Shown here in pieces: positions 54,082-64,000 of a stretch of 64,000 bases of DNA (positions are counted from its first letter, which is position 1; every line of letters begins with the position of its first letter). Location: NCBI RefSeq assembly GCF_947504215.1, contig NZ_CANNGO010000013.1, forward strand, positions 1-64,000. Direction: 5' to 3'. The position numbers were made by a program, and so were the translations under genes. Source of the DNA: an uncultured Ruegeria sp. (GTDB lineage: Bacteria; Pseudomonadota; Alphaproteobacteria; Rhodobacterales; Rhodobacteraceae). The notes below the pieces were generated by a model. That model had not been told where the DNA came from, searched no databases, and saw nothing but the letters and a program-made list of their open reading frames with translations.

Positions 54082-54651
54082 ATGTCCTGGACTGACGAGC
54101 GCGTAGAACTGCTGAAGAAAATGTGGGGCGAGGGCCAGTCGGCCAGCCAGATCGCCAAGGAACTGGGCGGTGTGACCCGCAATGCGGTGATCGGCAAAGT
54201 GCACCGTCTGGGCCTGTCGAACCGGGCCACCGGCGCAAGCCCGGCCAAGGCCGAGCCGAAAGAGAAACCGGCGCCCGCACCCAAAGCCGAGGCGAAACCA
54301 AAGCCTGCGCCCAAGACCGAACCGGCGCGGCCTGCCCCGGCGCCCGAAGCGAAACCGGCCATTCCCGCCCGCCGCCAGATCATTCCGGCCGGTCAACCCC
54401 TGCCGCCACAGCCCTCGGCCAACGAAATCAGCCCCGAAGCCTTAGCCAAGGTTAATGAGATCGAGAAAAAGGCCAAGAAGCTGACGCTGATGGAACTGAC
54501 CGAGAAAACCTGCAAGTGGCCTGTCGGTGACCCGGCGACCGAGGATTTCTGGTTCTGCGGCCTGCCCGTTGAGGCCGGCAAGCCCTATTGCGAGGCGCAT
54601 GTGGGCGTTGCCTTCCAACCGATGAGCTCTCGCCGCGACCGGCGGCGCTAA
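54082..54651 (+). CDS. gcrA: GcrA cell cycle regulator
   Basis: A 189-residue protein with an N-terminal HTH (SWTDERVELLKKMWGEGQSA, GGVTRNAVIGKVHRLGLS), a Pro/Ala/Lys-rich linker (about residues 53-120) and a C-terminal Cys/His segment (CKWPVGDP, FWFCGLPV, YCEAHVGVA). GcrA binds sigma-70 and methylated GANTC sites to control cell-cycle promoters. The NUDIX gene starts right after its stop. Confidence 0.96.
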   Translation: MSWTDERVELLKKMWGEGQSASQIAKELGGVTRNAVIGKVHRLGLSNRATGASPAKAEPKEKPAPAPKAEAKPKPAPKTEPARPAPAPEAKPAIPARRQIIPAGQPLPPQPSANEISPEALAKVNEIEKKAKKLTLMELTEKTCKWPVGDPATEDFWFCGLPVEAGKPYCEAHVGVAFQPMSSRRDRRR

Positions 54652-54656
54652 GGCCG

Positions 54657-55301
54657 ATGCGCCAGGATCCGACAGCGATGGAGGATACCTGGCTGGCCCG
54701 GGCAAAACGATTGCTAGCGCTGGCCGAGACCGGCCAGCATTTCACCAAAGACCCGTTTGATCGCGAACGCTATGACGAGATTGCCCAGATGGCACTTGCC
54801 ATGCTGGCAGATTTAGGCCGTGTGCCCCTATCGCGGATCGACGGGCTGATTTACGAACACGCGGGTGGCTATGCCACGCCCAGCATCGATATTCGCGGCG
54901 CGTTGATCAAGGATGGGCGTATCTTGCTGGTGCGCGAGCGGAGCGACGGGAAGTGGGCAATGCCGGGCGGATTCGCAGATATCGGCAGCTCTCCAGCAGA
55001 AAACATTGAACGCGAAGTTTGGGAAGAGGCCGGGCTGCGTGTCCGAGCGCGACACCTATACGCGCTGCGGCATAAGGCGCGGCATCCCTACCCGGCAGAT
55101 GCGCGGGATTTCTACAAGCTGTTCTTTCTATGTGACGAAGTGGGCGCAAATGTTCCGCAGACCGGGACAGAAACAAGCGAAGTTGCGTTTTTTGCACTCG
55201 ACGCGTTGCCGGACTTATCACTAACGCGAAACTTGGCGCGTGATATTGAAGCTGCGCTCGAAGCGCAGCGATCAGTACCAGTTGAAACCTGCTTTGATTG
55301 A
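54657..55301 (+). CDS. NUDIX hydrolase with N-terminal NUDIX_N-like domain
   Basis: A 214-residue protein. The N-terminal ~60 residues (WLARAKRLLALAETG) are typical of the NUDIX_N subgroup and the NUDIX box GFADIGSSPAENIEREVWEEAG is complete (REVWEE). ATG 54657 follows the gcrA stop by 5 bases; an inner ATG at 54678 is also open. It probably hydrolyses ADP-sugar or NADH-like substrates and may be co-transcribed with gcrA. Confidence 0.88.
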   Translation: MRQDPTAMEDTWLARAKRLLALAETGQHFTKDPFDRERYDEIAQMALAMLADLGRVPLSRIDGLIYEHAGGYATPSIDIRGALIKDGRILLVRERSDGKWAMPGGFADIGSSPAENIEREVWEEAGLRVRARHLYALRHKARHPYPADARDFYKLFFLCDEVGANVPQTGTETSEVAFFALDALPDLSLTRNLARDIEAALEAQRSVPVETCFD

Positions 55302-56052
55302 TCGCCTGCTGAAACCGAAAGTGTTGTTCTGCACCTATGCAGTTTTGATCTTCGCGGCCTATATGCAGCCGCTGGATCAATCGTTGTTCACCCCTAATCT
55401 GGTTGGGAATACCCCTCCACCTTTTTTCGTTGGATTGTATCTTGCAACTTGGGTCGCACCGAGCCTGCCCGCGCTTATTGCCCTCCTGACCCAAGTTGGG
55501 TTGCGTCAGATTCCGTCGGTTTTCGCAAAGTTGTTCACTTTTCTATTGGTTGCCGCTGGCCTCTGTTTGACGCTTGCTGCTGGAGTCTTTTCACTGTTTT
55601 CGGACACGCAGATATTGCATGGCCTAACCCTGACCATTGCCGTCGCCTCCAGCATACTTATTTGGTCAGGGGACGATGGAAAGCCCCGGCCTTCACGTGT
55701 GGCGAAACTCGGGATATCGGTGTCGACAATCGCCGCGCTCTGGAGCCTTATGACCGTTCCGATGATCCTAGGCCAGGCACGTTTTATTGCCGATGGATCG
55801 CCATACTGCATTGCCCATCATTCGCGGAATTCCCCGGTCGAAACACTGCACGAACTGCGTGGATTCTCATTTTATACTGAGAAGACCGGTTACAAATCCA
55901 CGTCGGAATGGTTCTTTCACGGTCTGATGATTGTCGATCACCTCGAAGGTCAGAAGATCTACAACTGGTCTCCCAGAAGATGGCGGTTCGATCTAGTAGC
56001 TCGCCCGAACTTACTATTCGAACCTGTCAGTAACGTCTGCGTTCCAAATTGA
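55240..56052 (+). CDS. Membrane protein, unknown function
   Basis: A 270-residue frame with about five hydrophobic helices (first near residues 25-45) and a soluble C-terminal domain with Cys pairs (YCIAH, NVCVPN). The start is uncertain: GTG 55240 overlaps the NUDIX gene end by 62 bases; TTG 55297 would avoid most of that. No family recognised. It is convergent with the DUF2235 gene, 2 bases apart. Confidence 0.55.
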   Translation: MILKLRSKRSDQYQLKPALIDRLLKPKVLFCTYAVLIFAAYMQPLDQSLFTPNLVGNTPPPFFVGLYLATWVAPSLPALIALLTQVGLRQIPSVFAKLFTFLLVAAGLCLTLAAGVFSLFSDTQILHGLTLTIAVASSILIWSGDDGKPRPSRVAKLGISVSTIAALWSLMTVPMILGQARFIADGSPYCIAHHSRNSPVETLHELRGFSFYTEKTGYKSTSEWFFHGLMIVDHLEGQKIYNWSPRRWRFDLVARPNLLFEPVSNVCVPN

Positions 56053-56054
56053 TT

Positions 56055-57131
56055 CTACTGCGCCGGGTGCGACGGTAGATCCGGCATTGGGACCCAACGG
56101 GGCAATTCATCGGGTGAGACCGAAACATGCAGCTTTTCTGAACGGTCCCGACCCATTTTTCGGTGTTTGCGCAGCAGGAAAATCTTGCCCCAGCCCCGCC
56201 AAGTTCCAACGGAAGGTGCGGCTGCCGAGGTTGGAAAGCGGTCGCGCCAGCCTTCGGGCAGCGGAAGGCCATGCCGTTCCGCCTTGTCCAGCATCCAGAT
56301 CAGGGAAATGTTGCTGAGCGGGCGGGCGTTTTCGAACCCGTTCAGTTGCCCACCGACATCGCCATGGGTCCCACGAAACCAGACCTGTTCGACATGGCCC
56401 TGGAAATCCGGCGTACAAGTCCAAAGCACTGGCTCGTAAACCTCGCGGGTCTCATCCAGCGCCATGGCGTGATATCCGTGACGCGTCGCAGGGCCCAGTT
56501 GGTGGTTGTGAAAGGCATGGCGTCCCTCGGCCCAACGCCACAGCAGCGGTAGGCGAAGGCCAAGCGCTTTGACCGTATCCCAGACACCAACCATCTCGAT
56601 CGCCACATCCTCATGGCAGAACCGACGACGGAATTCGGCAGCCGCCGCGCTGCCCGTGTTGCATTCATAGTGCCGGTAAGCCTGCTTGATGTTGCGTTCT
56701 GTCGCGTGGTCAGCCTTGAGCAAACCAATCATGTCGATGACGCCAGCCAAACTACGAACACCATAAGCCCCACGAGAATAGCCGAAGAAGTAAATCCGGT
56801 CGCCGGGTTTGTAGCGGGAGGCCAGATAGCCATAGGCGCGGCGGATCTGTCGGTTGATTCCCCGCCCCATCATTACGTCGAGCGAGGATTTCCAGCTTTC
56901 CCACTGCACCCCGGACTCGTAGAAAACCGAAACCTTGCTGCCCATCTCACAACTCAGCCGCAGGGTTTGACCGGCATGTGTTTCAAAGCCGGGTTCGAGC
57001 GTCGACATCGTGCCATCTAGGATGATCACATGGCTGACCGGTTCGCGATGCCGCGTCTCGGGTGAGTGCTCGGACCGCAGCGGTCGCCCAAGCCATCCCA
57101 GAACCTTTCTACTTAGCCGAGACAGAACCAT
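56055..57131 (-). CDS. DUF2235 alpha/beta hydrolase
   Basis: A 358-residue protein with the DUF2235 pattern: VIILDGTMSTLEPG near the N-terminus and nucleophile elbow FGYSRGAYGVRSLAG (GxSxG). Family members include the phospholipase effectors Tle1 of type VI secretion, but most are of unknown role. Its start lies 23 bases before the stop of the CoxL-like gene, in the same direction, so the two are coupled. Confidence 0.85.
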   Translation of the reverse strand: MVLSRLSRKVLGWLGRPLRSEHSPETRHREPVSHVIILDGTMSTLEPGFETHAGQTLRLSCEMGSKVSVFYESGVQWESWKSSLDVMMGRGINRQIRRAYGYLASRYKPGDRIYFFGYSRGAYGVRSLAGVIDMIGLLKADHATERNIKQAYRHYECNTGSAAAAEFRRRFCHEDVAIEMVGVWDTVKALGLRLPLLWRWAEGRHAFHNHQLGPATRHGYHAMALDETREVYEPVLWTCTPDFQGHVEQVWFRGTHGDVGGQLNGFENARPLSNISLIWMLDKAERHGLPLPEGWRDRFPTSAAAPSVGTWRGWGKIFLLRKHRKMGRDRSEKLHVSVSPDELPRWVPMPDLPSHPAQ

Positions 57132-59400
57132 TATTCAGCAATTCCCATACTTTGTCTGGTGTAAAAGGCATGTCCGCCTGTCGCACCCCATAATCCCAGA
57201 GCGCATCCTGAACCGCATTTGCCACCGCAGCCAACGCACCGACGGTCCCGGCTTCACCACAGCCTTTCATTCCCATCGGATTCGAGGTCGACGGAACCGG
57301 TGCCGAGGTAAACTTAATCATGGGTACGTCGGCAGCGCGGGGCAAGGCGTAATCCATGAACGAAGCCGTGAGCAGTTGTCCATCTGCATCATGCACAACC
57401 CGTTCCTGCAAGGCCTGACCGATGCCCTGAACCACCCCGCCATGGACCTGCCCTTCGGCCAGCATTGGATTGATAAGATTGCCAAAATCATCCACGACGA
57501 TATATCGATCCACTGCCACCTCACCGGTGTAAGAATCAATCACGACTTCGGCAACATGTGCCCCGTTCGGATAGCTGCGCGCATCCAGGTTCGCGCGCGC
57601 CTCGTGCTGCAGCAGGTCGGTACGGCCATCGGCGCGCGCCATATCGGCGGCTTCGGTCAAGGTGGGCGTCAGGTTTGATCCAGACGCGCGAAAGGTCTCA
57701 TGGTCGAAGGTCATATCATTTTCCTCGACCCCCATCTTATCCGCAAGGTAGGGCATGAATGCGGCAATCATTTTGTCGATTGTCACTAGCGTCGCAGTAC
57801 TTTGAACCGTCACCGAACGGGATCCACCCGTACCGCCCCCATGTGTCAGCCGATCACTGTCGCCCTGCACGATGGTGATCCGATCGACGGGTATGCCGGT
57901 CTGGTCGGACAGGAACTGGGCATAGACCGTTTCATGGCCCTGCCCGTTCGATTGTGTCCCGACACACAGGTTCACCGTTCCATCCTCACAAAACTCCACT
58001 TTGGCGTTTTCAGAAGGGTCTCCCAAAATACTTTCGATATAGTAACACAGGCCCTGCCCGCGGATCAGGCCACGCTCGGCGTCTTCGGCTTTGCGGGCCT
58101 GGAACCCTTGTGTCTGATCCCCAGCAAGGCCAAGAACCATGTCAAAGTCACCCACATCGTAGGTTTCGTCTGTCGCCGTTTTGTAAGGGAAGGCATCGGG
58201 TCTGATGAAATTCTTACGCCGCAACTTCCATTGATCGACATCCAGTTCGCGCGCCGCCCGGTCAATCACGCGTTCCAGGACATAGATCGCCTCGGGCCGA
58301 CCCGCGCCCCGATAGGCATCGACCTGTGTGGTGTTGGTGTAAATCCCTTCAACGCGCAAATAGGTGGTCTGGACGTCGTAAACACCCATCAGAACCTTGC
58401 TGAACAGGTTGGTCTGGATCGCCTGCCCAAAATGGCTGTTGTATGCGCCCAAGTTGCATTTGCTGTGAACCCGGTAGGCCGTGATCTTGTGGTCTTCGTC
58501 AAACGCCAGCTCGGCTAGCGAGGTCAGATCGCGACCATGATGGTCGGACATCATCGCCTCGGACCGATCCGACATCCAGTGAACGGGTTGGCCGAGTTTC
58601 ATCGCTGCAACGGCGACCGAGAAGTATTCGGGATACGGCATCACCTTCATGCCAAACCCGCCGCCAACATCAGGGGTCGTGACCCGGATGTCTTCGAGAT
58701 CAATCCCCAGCTTCTGGGACAGCTGCGCCCGCATCGCCCAGACACCTTGCCCGCCGTAGGCAAAGTGCAGTCGCCCATCTGCCCAATTGGCCTGACAGCC
58801 ACGCGGTTCGATCGAGTTGATGATCACCCGGTTGTCCAACACGTTCAGCGCCACGGTATGGGCAGCCGATTGAAATGCTGCCTCGGTCGCAGCCTCATCA
58901 CCCATGCCCCAGTCAAAGGCGCGATTATCGGGAGCCTCGCGATGCAAAGGTTCCCCGCCTGCTGCCAGATCGAGTTTGGCGGGCAGGTCTTGTGTGTCCA
59001 TCCAGATCTGTTCCACCGCATCCTGCGCCTGAACTTGCGTTTCAGCGATCACCACGGCCACAGGTTCGCCCACGAACCGAACACGTTTGTCGGCCAGCAT
59101 ATGGCGATCGGGGGCCGCCGCTTTTGTTCCGTCGCGGTTGTCTACAATAGCGGCATTCAAAACCGTATCGATGCCGGCCTCAACCAGATCCTCCAGCGTC
59201 ATGACTAGCCGCACACCATCTGCAGCACGTGCGGCATCGAGATCCAGAGAGGTGATTTCGCCATGAGCCACTGTGCTGCGAAAAAAGGCTGCGAACAGAG
59301 CATTTTCCGGCACATCGTCATCCATATAGTGGCCTTGCCCGGTCAGAAACCGTTGATCTTCGGTCCGTTTTACAGGTTGGCTTTTGCCGAATTTCTCCAC
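57109..59400 (-). CDS. CoxL-like xanthine-oxidase-family molybdopterin subunit (form II type)
   Basis: A 763-residue large subunit. The molybdenum-cofactor and active-site segments are GGGFGMKVMP, DAYRGAGRPEA and GCGEAGTVGA (catalytic Glu). AYRGAGR marks form II, not the AYRCSFR of true CO dehydrogenase. GTG 59400 is chosen since AAGGGA lies 6 bases upstream. The FeS (CoxS) and FAD (CoxM) subunits are absent nearby, so this is an orphan large subunit; the substrate is likely an aldehyde or heterocycle. Confidence 0.88.
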   Translation of the reverse strand: MEKFGKSQPVKRTEDQRFLTGQGHYMDDDVPENALFAAFFRSTVAHGEITSLDLDAARAADGVRLVMTLEDLVEAGIDTVLNAAIVDNRDGTKAAAPDRHMLADKRVRFVGEPVAVVIAETQVQAQDAVEQIWMDTQDLPAKLDLAAGGEPLHREAPDNRAFDWGMGDEAATEAAFQSAAHTVALNVLDNRVIINSIEPRGCQANWADGRLHFAYGGQGVWAMRAQLSQKLGIDLEDIRVTTPDVGGGFGMKVMPYPEYFSVAVAAMKLGQPVHWMSDRSEAMMSDHHGRDLTSLAELAFDEDHKITAYRVHSKCNLGAYNSHFGQAIQTNLFSKVLMGVYDVQTTYLRVEGIYTNTTQVDAYRGAGRPEAIYVLERVIDRAARELDVDQWKLRRKNFIRPDAFPYKTATDETYDVGDFDMVLGLAGDQTQGFQARKAEDAERGLIRGQGLCYYIESILGDPSENAKVEFCEDGTVNLCVGTQSNGQGHETVYAQFLSDQTGIPVDRITIVQGDSDRLTHGGGTGGSRSVTVQSTATLVTIDKMIAAFMPYLADKMGVEENDMTFDHETFRASGSNLTPTLTEAADMARADGRTDLLQHEARANLDARSYPNGAHVAEVVIDSYTGEVAVDRYIVVDDFGNLINPMLAEGQVHGGVVQGIGQALQERVVHDADGQLLTASFMDYALPRAADVPMIKFTSAPVPSTSNPMGMKGCGEAGTVGALAAVANAVQDALWDYGVRQADMPFTPDKVWELLNNGSVSAK

Positions 59401-59514
59401 GGGGCATCCCTTCTGCACGATCTTTGGGCGAGCCTAGCCCGCGCGATTGGGATGTCCAGACGCAGGCTGGGAAATTCGTTTCCCTAAGCATCCAGTTGGG
59501 CTAGCCTGAACCCT

Positions 59515-60243
59515 ATGACCTGGACACATGATACCGTTTTCCCGTTCACCGCCCCCCTGACCACGGGGATTGAAACCACCCATGACGTTTACGTTGGCGG
59601 CGAAGGTCCCCCCATCATGATCCTGCAGGAATTGCCGGGGATCGGCACCGAGACGCTTGAACTTGCGCAGCGACTGAATGCGTCCGGTTTTCGGGTGTAT
59701 CTGCCACATCTGTTTGGCACCTTTGGCAAAACAGAAACCGCAAAGAACTTTGCCCGCCTGTTTTGCGTCCGGCGTGAGATCAATATGTTTCTGAAAGGTC
59801 GCGAAAGCCCGATATCAGGATGGATGCGGGCGCTGACCCGCGACATCCGAGATCGCGAAGGCAGCAAGGGTGTGGGCGTTATCGGCATGTGTCTGACGGG
59901 CAGTTTCGCCCTGACCCTGATGGCCGAGGATGCGGTGCTGGGTGGCGTGGCCAGCCAGCCTGCCTTGCCGCTACTAGGCGGTGACAAGCTGCATATGAGC
60001 AAACATGACATCGGTGAAGCCTCATCAGGCATGACCGCGAAAGGTCCCGCTCTGGCCATGCGATATGCTGAAGATAAGATGTCGCCTCAGCGGTTGATGC
60101 ATGCTCTGGAAAACGCGTTTGGTGGGCTGGTGCAAACGGTCGAATTCCCTGGAAAGGGTCATTCCCTGTTGACGCTGCATTTCCACGAACCGGCCTATCA
60201 GAAGGTCGACACGTATTTCAAAGCGCGCTTTGGGATGACCTGA
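59515..60243 (+). CDS. Dienelactone hydrolase family protein
   Basis: A 242-residue alpha/beta hydrolase with Cys nucleophile elbow VIGMCLTGSFAL (G-x-C-x-G), HxxFGTFGK near the N-terminus and the His segment PGKGHSLLTLHF. It may open lactone rings in aromatic degradation or act on other esters. Divergent from the CoxL-like gene, with about 115 bases between. Confidence 0.88.
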   Translation: MTWTHDTVFPFTAPLTTGIETTHDVYVGGEGPPIMILQELPGIGTETLELAQRLNASGFRVYLPHLFGTFGKTETAKNFARLFCVRREINMFLKGRESPISGWMRALTRDIRDREGSKGVGVIGMCLTGSFALTLMAEDAVLGGVASQPALPLLGGDKLHMSKHDIGEASSGMTAKGPALAMRYAEDKMSPQRLMHALENAFGGLVQTVEFPGKGHSLLTLHFHEPAYQKVDTYFKARFGMT

Positions 60244-60324
60244 GCGCATAGTCGCCCTTCCCCTTCCCGCAACCATTCGCTATTGCAGGCGCTGACCCGA
60301 ATTTGTTGACGCAGGACGCATCCT

Positions 60325-63420
<3,096 letters not shown>

Positions 63421-63450
63421 TCTTCATCTTTTTCCAAGTACTCAAATTCC

Positions 63451-63484
63451 AAACCCTGCCGCTTTTGCTGGCGGGGTTTTCTGT
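63451..63484 (+). terminator. Rho-independent terminator of valS
   Basis: AAACCCTGCC pairs with GGCGGGGTTT (one G-T wobble) around a 9-base loop, followed by TTTCTG. It sits 31 bases after the valS stop codon. Confidence 0.82.
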
Positions 63485-63559
63485 TCCCCTGACGCTTTTG
63501 ACCTTGTTTCTGACAGCTTGCGATTGTTAGCAAGTGCGGGTGGCAGTTTCGAGGGCGTG

Positions 63560-64000
63560 ATGGCGCAGACCTTTCCTCCGATGCAAACCGTCTCAACCGG
63601 GCTGGTAGTGGCGGTTGTGGGCTTTTTCAGTTCCTTCCCCATTGTGCTGCAGGGGTTGGGCGCGATGGGTGCGTCACCGTCCGAAGCCGCCTCGGGCCTG
63701 ATGAGTGCGGCCATTGCCATGGGTCTGGCAGCCGTCGTTCTAAGCCTTTGGTACAAGCTGCCGATCAGCGTGGCGTGGTCGACACCCGGTGTTGCCCTGT
63801 TGGCCGTCTCAGCGGCGCCAGCCGAGGGGTTCTCGGGCGCCATCGGAGCCTTCCTGTGTGCCGGTGCGCTGACAGTCATGGCCGGGCTGTGGAAGCCGTT
63901 GGGGCGGCTGGCCGCGGCAATCCCCACGACGCTGGCGCAGGCGATGCTGGCCGGGGTGCTGATGCCTCTTTGCATTCTACCTTTCAAAGCAGCGGTTGAG
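63560..64000 (+). CDS. benE: BenE-family benzoate/H+ symporter, 5' part only
   Basis: From ATG 63560 (GAGGG upstream) the frame stays open to the window end, giving 147 residues. The helices and motifs (FFSSFPIVLQGLGAMGASPS, ISVAWSTPGVALLA, AIPTTLAQAMLAGVL) are those of BenE. The protein is normally about 390-400 residues, so over half is missing beyond the window. Confidence 0.88.
   Translation, partial: MAQTFPPMQTVSTGLVVAVVGFFSSFPIVLQGLGAMGASPSEAASGLMSAAIAMGLAAVVLSLWYKLPISVAWSTPGVALLAVSAAPAEGFSGAIGAFLCAGALTVMAGLWKPLGRLAAAIPTTLAQAMLAGVLMPLCILPFKAAVE

Noticed and set aside
63442..63987. A 181-residue minus-strand frame at the window end
   Set aside because: Antisense to the clear BenE-like membrane protein frame; Ala/Pro-rich shadow.

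Overview
The window reads as chromosome of a marine alphaproteobacterium of the Rhodobacterales (Roseobacter group; a Ruegeria/Phaeobacter-like genus is a guess). Lineage marks are GapR (DUF2312), GcrA with GANTC sites upstream, an NDUFA12 complex-I accessory protein, a DUF2155 protein beside MlaD, a ScfR-type acyl-CoA regulator, a histidine kinase fused to a sodium/solute-symporter-like domain, and GC-rich intergenic repeats I associate with this order. I find no rRNA, CRISPR array, intact transposase or integrase.

Layout. Positions 1-7800 form an accessory block: lower GC, small unknown genes, loose spacing and a dead ParB-like gene. It abuts the 3' end of a tRNA-Thr(UGU) gene at 7804-7879, a typical island insertion point. 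It carries a Tae4-like peptidoglycan amidase toxin with a coupled exported partner, an XRE regulator, two exported twin-arginine-type proteins in tandem, and a DUF4062 plus winged-helix protein of the defence/signalling type.

From 8 kb onward the sequence is core-like. 8.0-11.5 kb: GapR and a persulfide-oxidation pair (ETHE1-like dioxygenase, DUF442 sulfurtransferase) behind a perfect FNR-type box. 11.5-18.2 kb: a FliM/FliN-family protein, the kinase / small membrane protein / receiver operon, the ScfR-like regulator and a PAS-LuxR regulator. 18.4-24.6 kb: accB-accC, aat, DUF2155-mlaD-NDUFA12, a Rid protein, and clpP-clpX. 25 kb: an ArsR repressor with the two cysteines of persulfide-sensing SqrR/BigR, and an entericidin. 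26-28.5 kb: small membrane and unknown genes among structured repeats. 28.5-38.6 kb: lepA, an RNA ligase, LysR, a protein-tyrosine phosphatase facing a sirtuin, copper-related genes (PCuAC, DUF2946), rpmB, a Hint-domain protein and a P-loop ATPase. 38.6-50.7 kb: meaB, hrpB, NUDIX, phosphate transporter, PanE-like reductase, MBL hydrolase, pirin, PhyH oxygenase, a Tat-exported intradiol-dioxygenase-like protein followed by a heme-type membrane protein, argF. 50.7-64 kb: argD, EamA exporter, lone ABC-2 permease, gcrA, NUDIX, DUF2235 hydrolase overlapping a lone CoxL-like oxidase subunit, dienelactone hydrolase, valS, and a benE-like gene cut by the window end.

Likely working groups: persulfide detoxification (10058-11546, possibly with the repressor at 25005); short-chain acyl/acetate sensing (12751-17485); fatty-acid synthesis entry (accBC); proteostasis (ClpXP with Aat); arginine synthesis (argD-argF); copper handling (34435-35517); cell-cycle control (gapR, gcrA).
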